A DNA stretch of 63,250 nt, taken from Acidimicrobiaceae bacterium. GTDB taxonomy: Bacteria > Actinomycetota > Acidimicrobiia > Acidimicrobiales > Poriferisodalaceae. Where the stretch lies: positions 1 to 63,250 of the forward strand of contig PBKA01000026.1 of NCBI GenBank assembly GCA_002721305.1, in the 5' to 3' direction. The translations under genes were made by a program, and so were the position numbers. Positions 55,706 through 63,250 of the stretch are shown here, one piece after another. Numbering within the stretch: the first letter of the stretch is position 1; the number at the start of each line of letters is the position of its first letter. The notes beneath the pieces were generated by a model. The model ran no database searches and was not told the origin of the DNA. It saw only the letters and a list, made by a program, of their open reading frames with translations.

Positions 55706-56725
55706 TTATCCGGGCATGGGATTTATCGACCCGTCGGCCAATCCTGCCATAACCTCCGCAAGCGTGTCCCGCATCTCGTCGGTCACGATGCTGTCAAAGT
55801 CGTGGTGCGGCGCAAGGCCCACCTCACCGAAGTAATTGCCACCTTGCATGGTTCCTGCATATGCCTGACTAATCAGTTCGGCCACTCCTACATCGATGAG
55901 CTTCATTGCACTGGTCACCAGGCATGGGTGCGCCTCAGGCACTGTGAACCATTGATCTGTGTCAACACCGACGCACAGGGCACCGGCCTCGCCAGCTACT
56001 TCGATTAACGCGCCGTTACCGGTCGCTCCTCCAGCCCCGAAGATAATGTCGGCACCTTGATCCAATGCTTGACGGGCGGTGGTTGCACCCCATTCAGGAT
56101 CACCGAAGGCCACGTCGAGTCCACCTGGGTGGTACGTGGAGATCGTCTGCACGCCCGGGTTGGTGTACCGAGCACCGTTTTCCCAGCCTTCCTTAAAGAA
56201 GACAACTGGTGGAACTAGATCTGTGCCAAGGACCGCGCCAACAATGTTGGTTTCGGTCAGCATGCCGGCAAGAGCGCCCGCCATGAATCCCGCATTGGCT
56301 TCAGGGAACATCAGCCCCGCGAGGTTCGGCAATGCTTCGTTCTGCCATTGGTCAACACCGATGAACATCACGTCTGGGTTTGCTTTAGCGGCTTCAATTG
56401 TCGCTTCTCCCAAACCGAAACCGACTGTGACAATGATCTTCGCTCCGTCGTCGACAAAGAGCTGAATGTTGTTCGCGTAATCTTTAGATTCCTCAGTTTC
56501 AATGTAACTAGCGGTAGCGGAAGCAGGAATATTCGCTGCACCGTCTTGAGCACCTTCCCATGCTGACTGGTTGAAGCTCTTGTCATCAACCTTGCCGGTA
56601 TCGGTGACGAGTCCGATTGAGTAACCGCCAGAAATTCCCCCTCCGCCGTCACTACTGCATGCTGCTGCAGTGACAAGTCCGAGGACCATCAGTAGGGCGA
56701 GGAGATGTCGCCGCTTCGGAGCCAT
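55706..56725 (-). CDS. BmpA-family nucleoside-binding lipoprotein of an ABC transporter
   Basis: 339 residues from ATG 56725, which has AAGGA about seven bases upstream (GTG 56731 is the alternative). Signal peptide MAPKRRHLLALLMVLGLVT with lipobox TAAACSS, then a Gly-rich linker. The mature part has YSIGLVTDTGKVDDKSFNQSAWEGAQ and DVMFIGVDQWQ, typical of the Med/BmpA family, which binds purine or other nucleosides. First gene of the operon and probably its most abundant product. Confidence 0.92.
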   Translation of the reverse strand: MAPKRRHLLALLMVLGLVTAAACSSDGGGGISGGYSIGLVTDTGKVDDKSFNQSAWEGAQDGAANIPASATASYIETEESKDYANNIQLFVDDGAKIIVTVGFGLGEATIEAAKANPDVMFIGVDQWQNEALPNLAGLMFPEANAGFMAGALAGMLTETNIVGAVLGTDLVPPVVFFKEGWENGARYTNPGVQTISTYHPGGLDVAFGDPEWGATTARQALDQGADIIFGAGGATGNGALIEVAGEAGALCVGVDTDQWFTVPEAHPCLVTSAMKLIDVGVAELISQAYAGTMQGGNYFGEVGLAPHHDFDSIVTDEMRDTLAEVMAGLADGSINPMPG

Positions 56726-56743
56726 ATTCACATCCTTAGTTCT

Positions 56744-56759
56744 TGAGGGACCGTCCCCT
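56744..56759. promoter_or_regulatory. Imperfect palindrome just upstream of the nucleoside-transporter operon
   Basis: GGGAC-C-GTCCC (56746-56756), extended by GA and CTC on the sides, lies about 20 bases before the bmpA start codon on the minus strand, overlapping the likely 5' leader. It may be an operator or a small leader hairpin. No T-run is next to it. Confidence 0.3.
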
Positions 56760-56828
56760 CCCGAGACAATTAGCGTCCCCGACCCTAGTTCTGTTTTTGC
56801 TCCCTCTGAGGACGAATGTCAACTTTCA

Positions 56829-57446
56829 TCACAAGACAGCGTGTTGGCGAATCCAAGCATGCATCGCTATACCCGAGGCAACTCCGGCGTTAATTGACCG
56901 AGTTGAGCCGAATTGGGTGATGGAAAGCACTAGTTCCGCCATGTCTCGAACGAGGGGTGACAGCCCGGGGCCTTCTTGTCCAAAAACCAAAACGCATTTC
57001 TCTGGCAGGGTTGTTGTCTCGATCGGTTGCGCTCCGGGAAGATTGTCGATACCAACAACGGTTAAGTCTTGTTGAACCATCGTCGCGACGAATTCCTCGA
57101 CGGTCGGGTGATGGTGGAGATGTTGATACCGGTCGGTGACCATGGCGCCTCGTCTGTTCCACTTCCTGTCTCCGACAATGTGTACGGCCGACGCCAAGAA
57201 AGCATTGGCGTTGCGGACGACGGTCCCAATGTTCAAGTCGTGTTGCCAATTCTCTATGGCGACGTGGAAGGGGTGGCGACGTAGGTCGAGGTCGTCGACA
57301 ATGGCTTCACGACGCCAGTACCGGTATTGGTCCAAGACGTTGCGTCGATCGCCGTCACGCAAGAGGTCTGGGTCATATTGGGATCCCTGCGGCCAGGGAC
57401 GAGAGTGAGGGCCGACCCCAACTTCTTCGTTGGGATATTCAGTCAT
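56829..57446 (-). CDS. SPOUT (TrmH/SpoU-type) RNA 2'-O-methyltransferase
   Basis: 205 residues. The knot-fold motifs are clear: NIGTVVRNANAF (motif 1), VFGQEGPGLS (motif 2) and GSTRSINAGVASGIAMHAW (motif 3), which together bind S-adenosylmethionine. An N-terminal extension of about 60 residues (YRYWRREAIVDDLDLRRHP) precedes the catalytic part. The substrate, tRNA or rRNA, cannot be determined. It follows the epimerase gene on the same strand after 23 bases. Confidence 0.88.
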   Translation of the reverse strand: MTEYPNEEVGVGPHSRPWPQGSQYDPDLLRDGDRRNVLDQYRYWRREAIVDDLDLRRHPFHVAIENWQHDLNIGTVVRNANAFLASAVHIVGDRKWNRRGAMVTDRYQHLHHHPTVEEFVATMVQQDLTVVGIDNLPGAQPIETTTLPEKCVLVFGQEGPGLSPLVRDMAELVLSITQFGSTRSINAGVASGIAMHAWIRQHAVL

Positions 57447-57469
57447 CTCGTTCGACCTCGGTAACGGCT

Positions 57470-57877
57470 CTATTCCTGAACCAGTTCAATCAAGGTACCG
57501 AAGCTTCCTTTGGGGTGCATGAATGCAACAGTCGTGCCTCGCGATCCCGGTCGAGGAGTGTGGTCGATTGGAGTTGCGCCCGCGGCGATCATGGCTTCAA
57601 GTGCCGCTTGGCAATCATCAACGCGGTAACCGATGTGGTGGAGGCCTTCCCCTCTCTTGTCGAGATATTTCGCTATCGGCGAGTCGGGGCGGGTCGCGGT
57701 AGTCAGTTGGATGTAGCTGTCCGCGACCTTGACCAGCGCTTCCTCAACGCCGTCGCTTTCAACAACTTCGCGGTGGTGAACTTCTGCGCCGAAGGCCTTT
57801 TGGTAATAGGCAATAGCAGCTTCTAAGTCATGGACAGCGATGGCGACATGGTCAATTTCGGTAAGGATCATGGTCAA
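57470..57877 (-). CDS. mce: Methylmalonyl-/ethylmalonyl-CoA epimerase
   Basis: 135 residues, VOC fold. EIDHVAIAVHDLEAAIAYYQKAFG supplies the first metal His, GLHHIGYRVDD the second, and GTLIELVQE the final Glu. The size and the GEGLHHIGYRVDD motif match methylmalonyl-CoA epimerase, which also acts on ethylmalonyl-CoA. Eleven bases separate it from ccr on the same strand, so it very likely epimerises the Ccr product before the mutase step. Confidence 0.92.
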   Translation of the reverse strand: MTMILTEIDHVAIAVHDLEAAIAYYQKAFGAEVHHREVVESDGVEEALVKVADSYIQLTTATRPDSPIAKYLDKRGEGLHHIGYRVDDCQAALEAMIAAGATPIDHTPRPGSRGTTVAFMHPKGSFGTLIELVQE

Positions 57878-57888
57878 CTCCCGGATAG

Positions 57889-59247
57889 CTACTCAAGAGA
57901 ATCAGCGTGGCGTTGGAACAAAGTAATCTTGTCTTCTCCAATAGCGTCGCGCTTTTCGTCGTTTGTGACCCCTAATCCTGCTTCAGGAGCCAAACAAAGC
58001 ACACCTAGTTTCCCCTCGTGTTGATTATGGTGCACCTGATTCGCGGCTTCTCCGGTGTCAACAAGCGCAAACGTCTTGGACAAAATGGGTTGGATTCGGC
58101 CTTGGTCGAGTAGCCGGTTCATCTCCCAAGCTTCGGCGTAATTCGCGAAATGGCTCGAGACGATCTGCTTCAGACGCATCCAGAGATGCCGATTGTCATA
58201 CTCGATCATGTACCCGGTGGTGGCCGCACACGTGACTATCTTGCCCCCGCGTTTGGTCACAAAGACTGAAGCGCCCATTGTTGAGCGGCCGGGATGTTCG
58301 AAGACAATGTCTGGGTCATCGTTGATGAAGCCGCGTACCTTCTTGCCCAAGCGACGCCACTCTCCTTCATCCTGTGTGTGATCATCAGACCAGAACTGAT
58401 AGCTCTCTTCATTTCGGTCTATTACATGTTCGACACCGAGCTCATGGAGCAGTTCAACTTTGTCGGCGGAGCTAACGACTCCTATGGGGGTTCCTCCTCC
58501 ATTCAGCACTAGCTGACAGGCGTAACCACCGAGGCCCCCCGAAGCTCCCCAAATCAGGACGTTGTCGCCTTGTTTCATTCTTGCTGCATTGTCACCGACC
58601 AACATGCGGTAGGAGGTGGAAGCGCAAAGCGCGTTGACAGCAGCTTCTTCCCACGTCAGGTGGGCGGGTTTCGGCATCAATTGATTGGCTTTGACGATGG
58701 ATAGATCAGCGAGTCCACCAAAGTTGCTCTCAAATCCCCATATCCGTTGATTTGAGGCCAGCATTGAATCTTCGTGTGCTGCCGGATCTTGATCATCAAC
58801 ATAGTTGCAGTGAACCGCGACGCGGTCGCCCGCTTTCCAGTTCCGTACCGCTGACCCAACCTTGAGTACGACACCGGAGGCGTCGGATCCAATCACGTGA
58901 TGGTCAAGGGCGTGGCGTGCTCCCCAACTGCTCTCTCGGCCCAGACGATCCAGAAAACCAAATGTTGGGAGAGGTTCAAAGATCGATGTCCATACCGTGT
59001 TGAAATTGATTGAACTCGCCATGACCGCGAGATACACCTCATCAGGAGCAAGGTCAGGGGTGGCGACTTCATCGATGTGAATCGATTCCCTCGGGTCCTT
59101 TTCCGACGATTGCCGACCTTCGAACATATTTTGTTCGTCTCTGGTTACGTACGCGGCTCTATAGCTTTCAGGGATTTCAAGTGCCGCTATTTCATCGCTG
59201 GTTGCGTCGGCTTGAATGGCTTCAAGAATGTGCTGCATGGAGGACAA
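57889..59247 (-). CDS. ccr: Crotonyl-CoA carboxylase/reductase
   Basis: It reduces and carboxylates crotonyl-CoA to ethylmalonyl-CoA with NADPH and CO2. 452 residues of the MDR superfamily. Family-specific segments: IPESYRAAYVTRDE, MASSINFNTVWTSIFEP (a CO2-site Asn region), HHVIGSDASGVVLKVG, RIWGFESNFGGLADLS and LVDTGEAANQVHHNQHEGKLGVL. The cofactor motif is IWGASGGLGGYACQL. It precedes the epimerase gene and diverges from a thiolase. Central enzyme of the ethylmalonyl-CoA pathway. Confidence 0.93.
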   Translation of the reverse strand: MSSMQHILEAIQADATSDEIAALEIPESYRAAYVTRDEQNMFEGRQSSEKDPRESIHIDEVATPDLAPDEVYLAVMASSINFNTVWTSIFEPLPTFGFLDRLGRESSWGARHALDHHVIGSDASGVVLKVGSAVRNWKAGDRVAVHCNYVDDQDPAAHEDSMLASNQRIWGFESNFGGLADLSIVKANQLMPKPAHLTWEEAAVNALCASTSYRMLVGDNAARMKQGDNVLIWGASGGLGGYACQLVLNGGGTPIGVVSSADKVELLHELGVEHVIDRNEESYQFWSDDHTQDEGEWRRLGKKVRGFINDDPDIVFEHPGRSTMGASVFVTKRGGKIVTCAATTGYMIEYDNRHLWMRLKQIVSSHFANYAEAWEMNRLLDQGRIQPILSKTFALVDTGEAANQVHHNQHEGKLGVLCLAPEAGLGVTNDEKRDAIGEDKITLFQRHADSLE

Positions 59248-59372
59248 GTTACTCTCCGGTAATGAGGGGGTGGCTCACCTGTGCTCAGGACATTCGCCGA
59301 CCCATGCACCAATGATCCACGAAATCTACACTCAGAGGAGTAGAAGTAGAAACTCTGGAGAAGGGGTGGTTC

Positions 59373-60554
59373 ATGCCTGGTTCACTTATTGTCGCGGGAG
59401 CGCGCACTCCGATAGGTCGTTTCAACGGTGGCTTGGGTAGTTTCTCGGGCGCTCAGTTGGGCGCCCACGCGATTTCTCACGCATTGAAACGCGCTGGAAT
59501 TGACGGGGATCAGGTTGACCACGTCGTTATGGGACAAGTCCTCCAAGCAGGTCAAGGTCAAATAACGGCTCGACAAGCCGCTGTGGAAGCGGGCATACCA
59601 ATGGACGTACCCGCTATTACGATCAACAAGGTTTGTTTGTCAGGGTTGAACGCTATTTACCTGGCAGATCAAATGATTTCTTCGGGTGATGCTGACGTTG
59701 TTGTGGCCGGAGGCATGGAGTCGATGACCAACGCTCCCTACCTTCTTCCCGGTGGTCGAAACGGTCTGCAGATGGGTCACGGTGAATTGCGCGATGCGAT
59801 GATCCACGACGGTTTGTGGTGCGCATTTGATGACGGCCATATGGGAGACGGAACCGAAAGGGACGCCGCGACCGCCTCCATAGACCGTGCAGCGATGGAC
59901 GAGTTCTCCGCGCAATCACACGAAAGAGCGGCCGCTGCTCAAAAGGACGGAAAACTGGAAGTCGAGATAGCCGCCGTCGAAATACCGCAGAGGGGTGGCG
60001 ACCCGTTGATCGTGGACTCCGACGAGGGTGTACGTCCCGGGACATCAGCCGAAAGCCTCGCAAATCTGCGCCCAGCTTTCGCGACCGGCGGGGCTGTAAC
60101 CGCGGGTAACGCGTCGCAAATTTCTGACGGCGGTTGCGCAGTGGTGATGGTGTCGTCACAAAAGGCCGAGCAACTCCAGCTCGAGGTTTCTGCTCGCATC
60201 GTCAGCTATGGAATGGTTTCAGGGCCAAATACTTCTCTTCTCACCCAACCCTCCCGAGCGATTCGCCAAGCCCTGTCCAAAGTCGATCTAGATATCTCCG
60301 ATCTCACACTTTTCGAATTGAATGAAGCTTTTGCTGCAGTGGGGCTCGCTGCCACTGAAGACCTCGGTATCAGCGACGAGATAGTCAATGTAAACGGCGG
60401 CGCAGTTGCGCTCGGCCACCCCATTGGCATGTCCGGCAATAGGCTCGCCCTGACATTGGTCAACGAGCTAAGCAGACGGGGTGGAGGGTTTGGTGCCGCA
60501 GCTCTCTGCGGAGGCGGAGGGCAGGGCGACGCGCTGATTCTTGAGGTCGCCTAA
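59373..60554 (+). CDS. Acetyl-CoA C-acetyltransferase (thiolase)
   Basis: 393 residues. Nucleophile Cys in NKVCLSGLNAIYLADQ, conserved GGMESMTNAPYL, His in NGGAVALGHPIGMSGNR and second Cys in LCGGGGQGDALI. It condenses two acetyl-CoA to acetoacetyl-CoA, or runs in reverse. A strong ribosome binding site (GGAGAAGGGG) precedes the ATG. Divergent from ccr across about 125 bases, so both may share a control region; acetoacetyl-CoA made here would lead to crotonyl-CoA. Confidence 0.92.
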   Translation: MPGSLIVAGARTPIGRFNGGLGSFSGAQLGAHAISHALKRAGIDGDQVDHVVMGQVLQAGQGQITARQAAVEAGIPMDVPAITINKVCLSGLNAIYLADQMISSGDADVVVAGGMESMTNAPYLLPGGRNGLQMGHGELRDAMIHDGLWCAFDDGHMGDGTERDAATASIDRAAMDEFSAQSHERAAAAQKDGKLEVEIAAVEIPQRGGDPLIVDSDEGVRPGTSAESLANLRPAFATGGAVTAGNASQISDGGCAVVMVSSQKAEQLQLEVSARIVSYGMVSGPNTSLLTQPSRAIRQALSKVDLDISDLTLFELNEAFAAVGLAATEDLGISDEIVNVNGGAVALGHPIGMSGNRLALTLVNELSRRGGGFGAAALCGGGGQGDALILEVA

Positions 60555-60734
60555 GCACTTACATCTCGACACGGCTTGTCATACTCTCGAAATGTTTGTA
60601 ACGTAATTGCAAAGAGTCCATCTCTTACGGATGTCGGGGTTGGTAGCTATGCAGTTCGGTGACAATGTGCCCGCGACACGTTGAGCCGAGTAGCTCTCAA
60701 CTCCGGCATCCGCCCTCCCACCAGAGGTGTAGCT

Positions 60735-61331
60735 CTAACTTTGTAGTTCGCGTCGTCCTTCTAGCGCCCGACCTAACGTCAACTCATCGGCGTATTCAAG
60801 GTCGCCGCCCACAGGTAACCCACTAGCAATACGGGTCACCTTGATTCCGAGTGGCTGCAGTTGACGCGAGAGGTACATGGCGGTGGCTTCACCCTCGATG
60901 TTGGGATTGGTGCACAGGATCAATTCCTTAACTTCTTCGTCGGGGATTCGTGACATCAACTCCCGAATGCGGAGTTGTTCAGGTCCGATTCCTTCCATCG
61001 GGTTCAAGGCCCCTTGCAGAACGTGGTAGCGGCCTCGGAACCCCGCTCGCTCCAGGGCGATGACATCCTTGGGCTCTTCGACCACACAAAGCGAACCCGT
61101 TTGGCGCTGTGGATCCGCGCACAGTGAACAAAGGTCACCCTCTGAAATGTTGCAACATCTTTCACAAAATCCGATTCGGTCCTTTACTTCAACGATGGCT
61201 GTCGCCAACTGCTGGGCGTCACCTTTTGGCAACTTGAGCAAATAGAAAGCAATCCGCTGTGCCGACTTAGGGCCTATACCCGGCAGTCGACCAAGCTCAT
61301 CGATGAGATCTTGCACGGGGCCGTCATACAC
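60735..61331 (-). CDS. recR: Recombination protein RecR
   Basis: 198 residues from GTG 61331, the family-typical start ([12 protein letters not shown]); an upstream frame to 61376 is open. Helix-hairpin-helix [19 protein letters not shown], zinc finger [16 protein letters not shown], and a Toprim domain with [13 protein letters not shown] and [19 protein letters not shown]. Works with RecF and RecO in gap repair. It follows dnaX with only about 95 bases between, so the ybaB gene that often lies between them is missing. The 180 bases downstream to the thiolase hold nothing recognisable. Confidence 0.94.
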   Translation of the reverse strand: MYDGPVQDLIDELGRLPGIGPKSAQRIAFYLLKLPKGDAQQLATAIVEVKDRIGFCERCCNISEGDLCSLCADPQRQTGSLCVVEEPKDVIALERAGFRGRYHVLQGALNPMEGIGPEQLRIRELMSRIPDEEVKELILCTNPNIEGEATAMYLSRQLQPLGIKVTRIASGLPVGGDLEYADELTLGRALEGRRELQS

Positions 61332-61427
61332 GTCGCTCAACCTACCTCTTCCGGCTGCTTCTGCGGATCTTGGCACTGCAAAGAGAGCCGCCCGACGGAT
61401 GAGTCGTCGATCATCGGACGTGCTCTC

Positions 61428-63119
61428 TCACCGTCCACCTTCGTCATCCGACGCGACCGCTCCCGGGAATGCATCCAACACCCGGTCGACGCTCGATGAC
61501 CCGGCATCCGTAGCAACTTCGAATTCCGAGGGATCAACTGCCACGTCCTCGGTGTCGGATTGAGCCGTGTCACTGTTTGAAGGTGGACTTTCTTGCGTTG
61601 CGAAAAGCTCAACGCGAACCGAAACATTAAGCAATTCCCGGAGTGTTTTTTCAATGTCGCCCTTTAGTTGTTCGCAGCGCTCACGATGCGTTTCATTCGG
61701 GAGTTCAAACCGGATGCGGTCCTTGATTACCTCGGTTACTTTCGCCGCTTGGAAGCGTGCACGGGCCTTTGCACTTAACGCCGGCAGTGCCTTTTGTTGC
61801 CAAACATCTGACACTTCGCCTATGGACAGATCTTTTGGTAGCGAAGCCTCATCGTTGTTGTCCGGCGGTATCTCGTCGTGAGGTTTCGTCGAGATCACGC
61901 TCTCGTTAGGCGGAGGGGGCGGCACTTTGACAGCCTCGGGTTTCGGCGCCACCACTTCGGACTCATCGGCTGTTTGGGTCGCAGCCAGTGCGGCACGCGC
62001 CTGCTCTGCGGGTTTGCTTCCCGTGCTCGGCGACGTGGCAGAGGTCCCGGGGGTGTCCCGTCCCACCGCAGTTTCTGTCGGTTCAGCGAAAAGGCGGACC
62101 ATCGCTAAGTCGAGAACTAGCTGAGGGTCAGGGGACTGACGCATGTCTACGAGGACTCGTCCGAGTAGTTCTAATGCGCGGACGTTCAACGCCCGGGTCA
62201 TGCGAGACGCTAACCCGGCAAGTTGAGGTAACTCTTCATCGGTAATTTGGCCGGAGCTAACTCCGGCACCCGCGAGAAACACATCTCGCAGTTTTCGGGT
62301 GGTGCGGTATGCAAGATCCCTAGGGTCAACACCTGCTTCGACGGTCGCCGCAATTGCTGTCAACGCTCCAGTGAGATCTTGATCGGCTATCGCCTCAATC
62401 AGAGCATCGGTCGATCCGCTATGTTCTGGAATCCCACCAGCGGTAACAACTTGATCCAAGGCTGAAAGTGTGTCCCGAACTGAACCAGCTCCCCGCTCAA
62501 CGACATAGTCAACAACGGTCACATCGATTTGCAGTTCAGCTCGTTCGGCAATTTCTTTGACGTGTTCGCTCAGCAGCCCTGCGGGGACCAATGTCAATTC
62601 GACATGTTGTGTCCTGCTGCGAATTGTGGGCAAAACTTTTTGTGGATCGGTAGTCGCCAAAATGAAAATGACATGTTCCGGCGGCTCTTCCAGAGTTTTG
62701 AGAAGAGCATTGGATGCAGCCGCCGAAAGCATGTGGACTTCATCGAGCAGATAAATCTTCCGTTTGCCGGGGCTGCCGAGAGCAGCACTGGCTGTGATGT
62801 CTCTGATGTGGTTAACACCGTTATGTGAGGCAGCGTCCAATTCGACCAGATCCATGGAATTGCCTGACTCGAACGCGACGCAGCTATCACAACTACCGCA
62901 GGGTTCCCCATTTCCTGGAGGTTCAAGACAATTCAGGACTTTCGCCAAGATGCGTGCAGTTGACGTCTTTCCGGTTCCTCGTGGCCCACTGAGCAAATAG
63001 GCGTGGCCGACTCTTTCTTCGATCACAGCATTCCGAAGCGCAGCGACGAGATGATCTTGGCCAATTACTTCTGAAAAGCTTCGGGGCCGAAAGCGTCGAT
63101 ACAAAGACTGGTACACCAT
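61428..63119 (-). CDS. dnaX: DNA polymerase III subunit gamma/tau
   Basis: 563 residues. Clamp-loader ATPase: Walker A LLSGPRGTGKTSTARILAK, zinc module CLEPPGNGEPCGSCDSC, Walker B LLDEVHMLSAAASNALLKTLEEPPEHVIFILATT, then the collar domain. A Pro- and acid-rich linker (PKPEAVKVPPPPPNES) leads to a C-terminal domain with DVWQQKALPALSAKARARF and KVTEVIKDRIRFELPNETH, as in actinobacterial DnaX. No obvious A-run frameshift site was seen. It diverges from the SRP RNA gene at the right edge. Confidence 0.94.
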   Translation of the reverse strand: MVYQSLYRRFRPRSFSEVIGQDHLVAALRNAVIEERVGHAYLLSGPRGTGKTSTARILAKVLNCLEPPGNGEPCGSCDSCVAFESGNSMDLVELDAASHNGVNHIRDITASAALGSPGKRKIYLLDEVHMLSAAASNALLKTLEEPPEHVIFILATTDPQKVLPTIRSRTQHVELTLVPAGLLSEHVKEIAERAELQIDVTVVDYVVERGAGSVRDTLSALDQVVTAGGIPEHSGSTDALIEAIADQDLTGALTAIAATVEAGVDPRDLAYRTTRKLRDVFLAGAGVSSGQITDEELPQLAGLASRMTRALNVRALELLGRVLVDMRQSPDPQLVLDLAMVRLFAEPTETAVGRDTPGTSATSPSTGSKPAEQARAALAATQTADESEVVAPKPEAVKVPPPPPNESVISTKPHDEIPPDNNDEASLPKDLSIGEVSDVWQQKALPALSAKARARFQAAKVTEVIKDRIRFELPNETHRERCEQLKGDIEKTLRELLNVSVRVELFATQESPPSNSDTAQSDTEDVAVDPSEFEVATDAGSSSVDRVLDAFPGAVASDDEGGR

Positions 63120-63130
63120 TAGTCGCTGAT

Positions 63131-63166
63131 GCTACTTGCGTGCCGCTGCGCTAAGGGGCAAGTAGC
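63131..63166. repeat. Nine-base perfect hairpin between dnaX and the SRP RNA
   Basis: GCTACTTGC (63131-63139) and GCAAGTAGC (63158-63166) are perfect inverse complements around an 18-base loop. It lies between the dnaX start and the SRP RNA. It may be a leader hairpin of dnaX, an operator, or part of a longer SRP RNA (Alu-type domain) whose true 5' end is further upstream than annotated here. Confidence 0.4.
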
Positions 63167-63190
63167 CTAAGAGCGCGTCATCGTTCCACG

Positions 63191-63250
63191 TGGCGGCCGG
63201 GTCCTGTGCAACAGCGGCCCGTGAATCGAGTCAGGGCCGGGAGGCAGCAG
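63191..63250 (+). ncRNA. ffs: Signal recognition particle RNA, 5' part (cut by window edge)
   Basis: GGTCCTGTGCAAC at 63200-63212 and GTCAGGGCCGGGAGGCAGCAG at the very end match the conserved SRP RNA domain IV, whose usual form is GUCAGGUCCGGAAGGAAGCAG, and the paired 5' arm found in actinobacterial 4.5S-type RNA. dnaX is a common neighbour of this RNA in Actinobacteria. The 5' end is a guess; the 3' half lies beyond the window. Confidence 0.85.

Noticed and set aside
56817-56822. TTGACA as the -35 box of the BmpA operon
   Set aside because: The hexamer is perfect, but no acceptable -10 follows at 16-18 bases and it overlaps the region beside the trmH stop.

Overview
The window looks like a chromosomal segment of an uncultured actinobacterium, probably a marine member of class Acidimicrobiia. 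That placement is inferred from a WhiB protein, an acyl-CoA carboxylase epsilon subunit, a GlnR-like atypical regulator beside glnA, a MeaA-type mutase, frequent GTG starts and many overlapping (ATGA/TAATG) gene pairs. Genes are densely packed on both strands. No gap exceeds 300 bases, and I saw no insertion sequence, phage gene, CRISPR array or rRNA.

Layout. 0-5 kb: 3' part of a selenocysteine tRNA, a 24-residue peptide, a primary-type sigma factor, an ABM-domain protein, a GDP-mannose-epimerase-like protein, and a coupled operon of two ferritin-like proteins plus an unknown. 5-10 kb: NAD synthetase, then two divergent glutamine synthetases (GSII and GSI) separated by a palindrome-rich spacer, with a GlnR-like regulator after glnA. 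10-19 kb: small membrane protein, RidA, a compact xanthine-dehydrogenase-like protein with an apparent AUC start, a thioredoxin-fold lipoprotein, an A-type Fe-S carrier divergent from Mrp, FxsA-Nudix, then selA-selB. 19-30 kb: WhiB, an NfeD-like protein lacking its catalytic Ser, an orphan receiver protein, tRNA-Pro(CGG), an SDR, an acyl-CoA synthetase interrupted by an amber codon, an MDR oxidoreductase, PhyH, an orphan adaptor-like protein, MazG, and asd/lysC. 30-40 kb: cyclophilin, Aat, ethylmalonyl-CoA mutase, a family III CoA-transferase, a carotenoid oxygenase, acyl-CoA carboxylase beta and epsilon, a VOC protein, a 5'-3' exonuclease and an acyl-CoA synthetase. 40-47 kb: a MerR regulator running into menFDHC, with menE on the other strand. 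47-57 kb: a nucleoside-handling island (psuG divergent from upp-mtnA-aldolase/SDR, converging on a BmpA-type ABC transporter). 57-63 kb: TrmH, epimerase and Ccr divergent from a thiolase, then recR, dnaX and the 5' part of the SRP RNA.

How the genes fit together. (1) Sec decoding: tRNA-Sec, SelA and SelB are present; no selD or clear UGA-containing selenoprotein is in the window. (2) Ethylmalonyl-CoA pathway: thiolase, Ccr, epimerase and ethylmalonyl-CoA mutase are all here, with acyl-CoA carboxylase subunits. (3) Menaquinone: MenF, D, H, C and E; MenB is elsewhere. (4) Nucleoside salvage: an ABC importer, PsuG plus Upp (pseudouridine-5'-phosphate to uracil to UMP), and MtnA coupled to an aldolase-dehydrogenase fusion. 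The last pair suggests a DHAP-shunt-like route for 5-deoxypentose or methylthioribose and is the most interesting system in the window.
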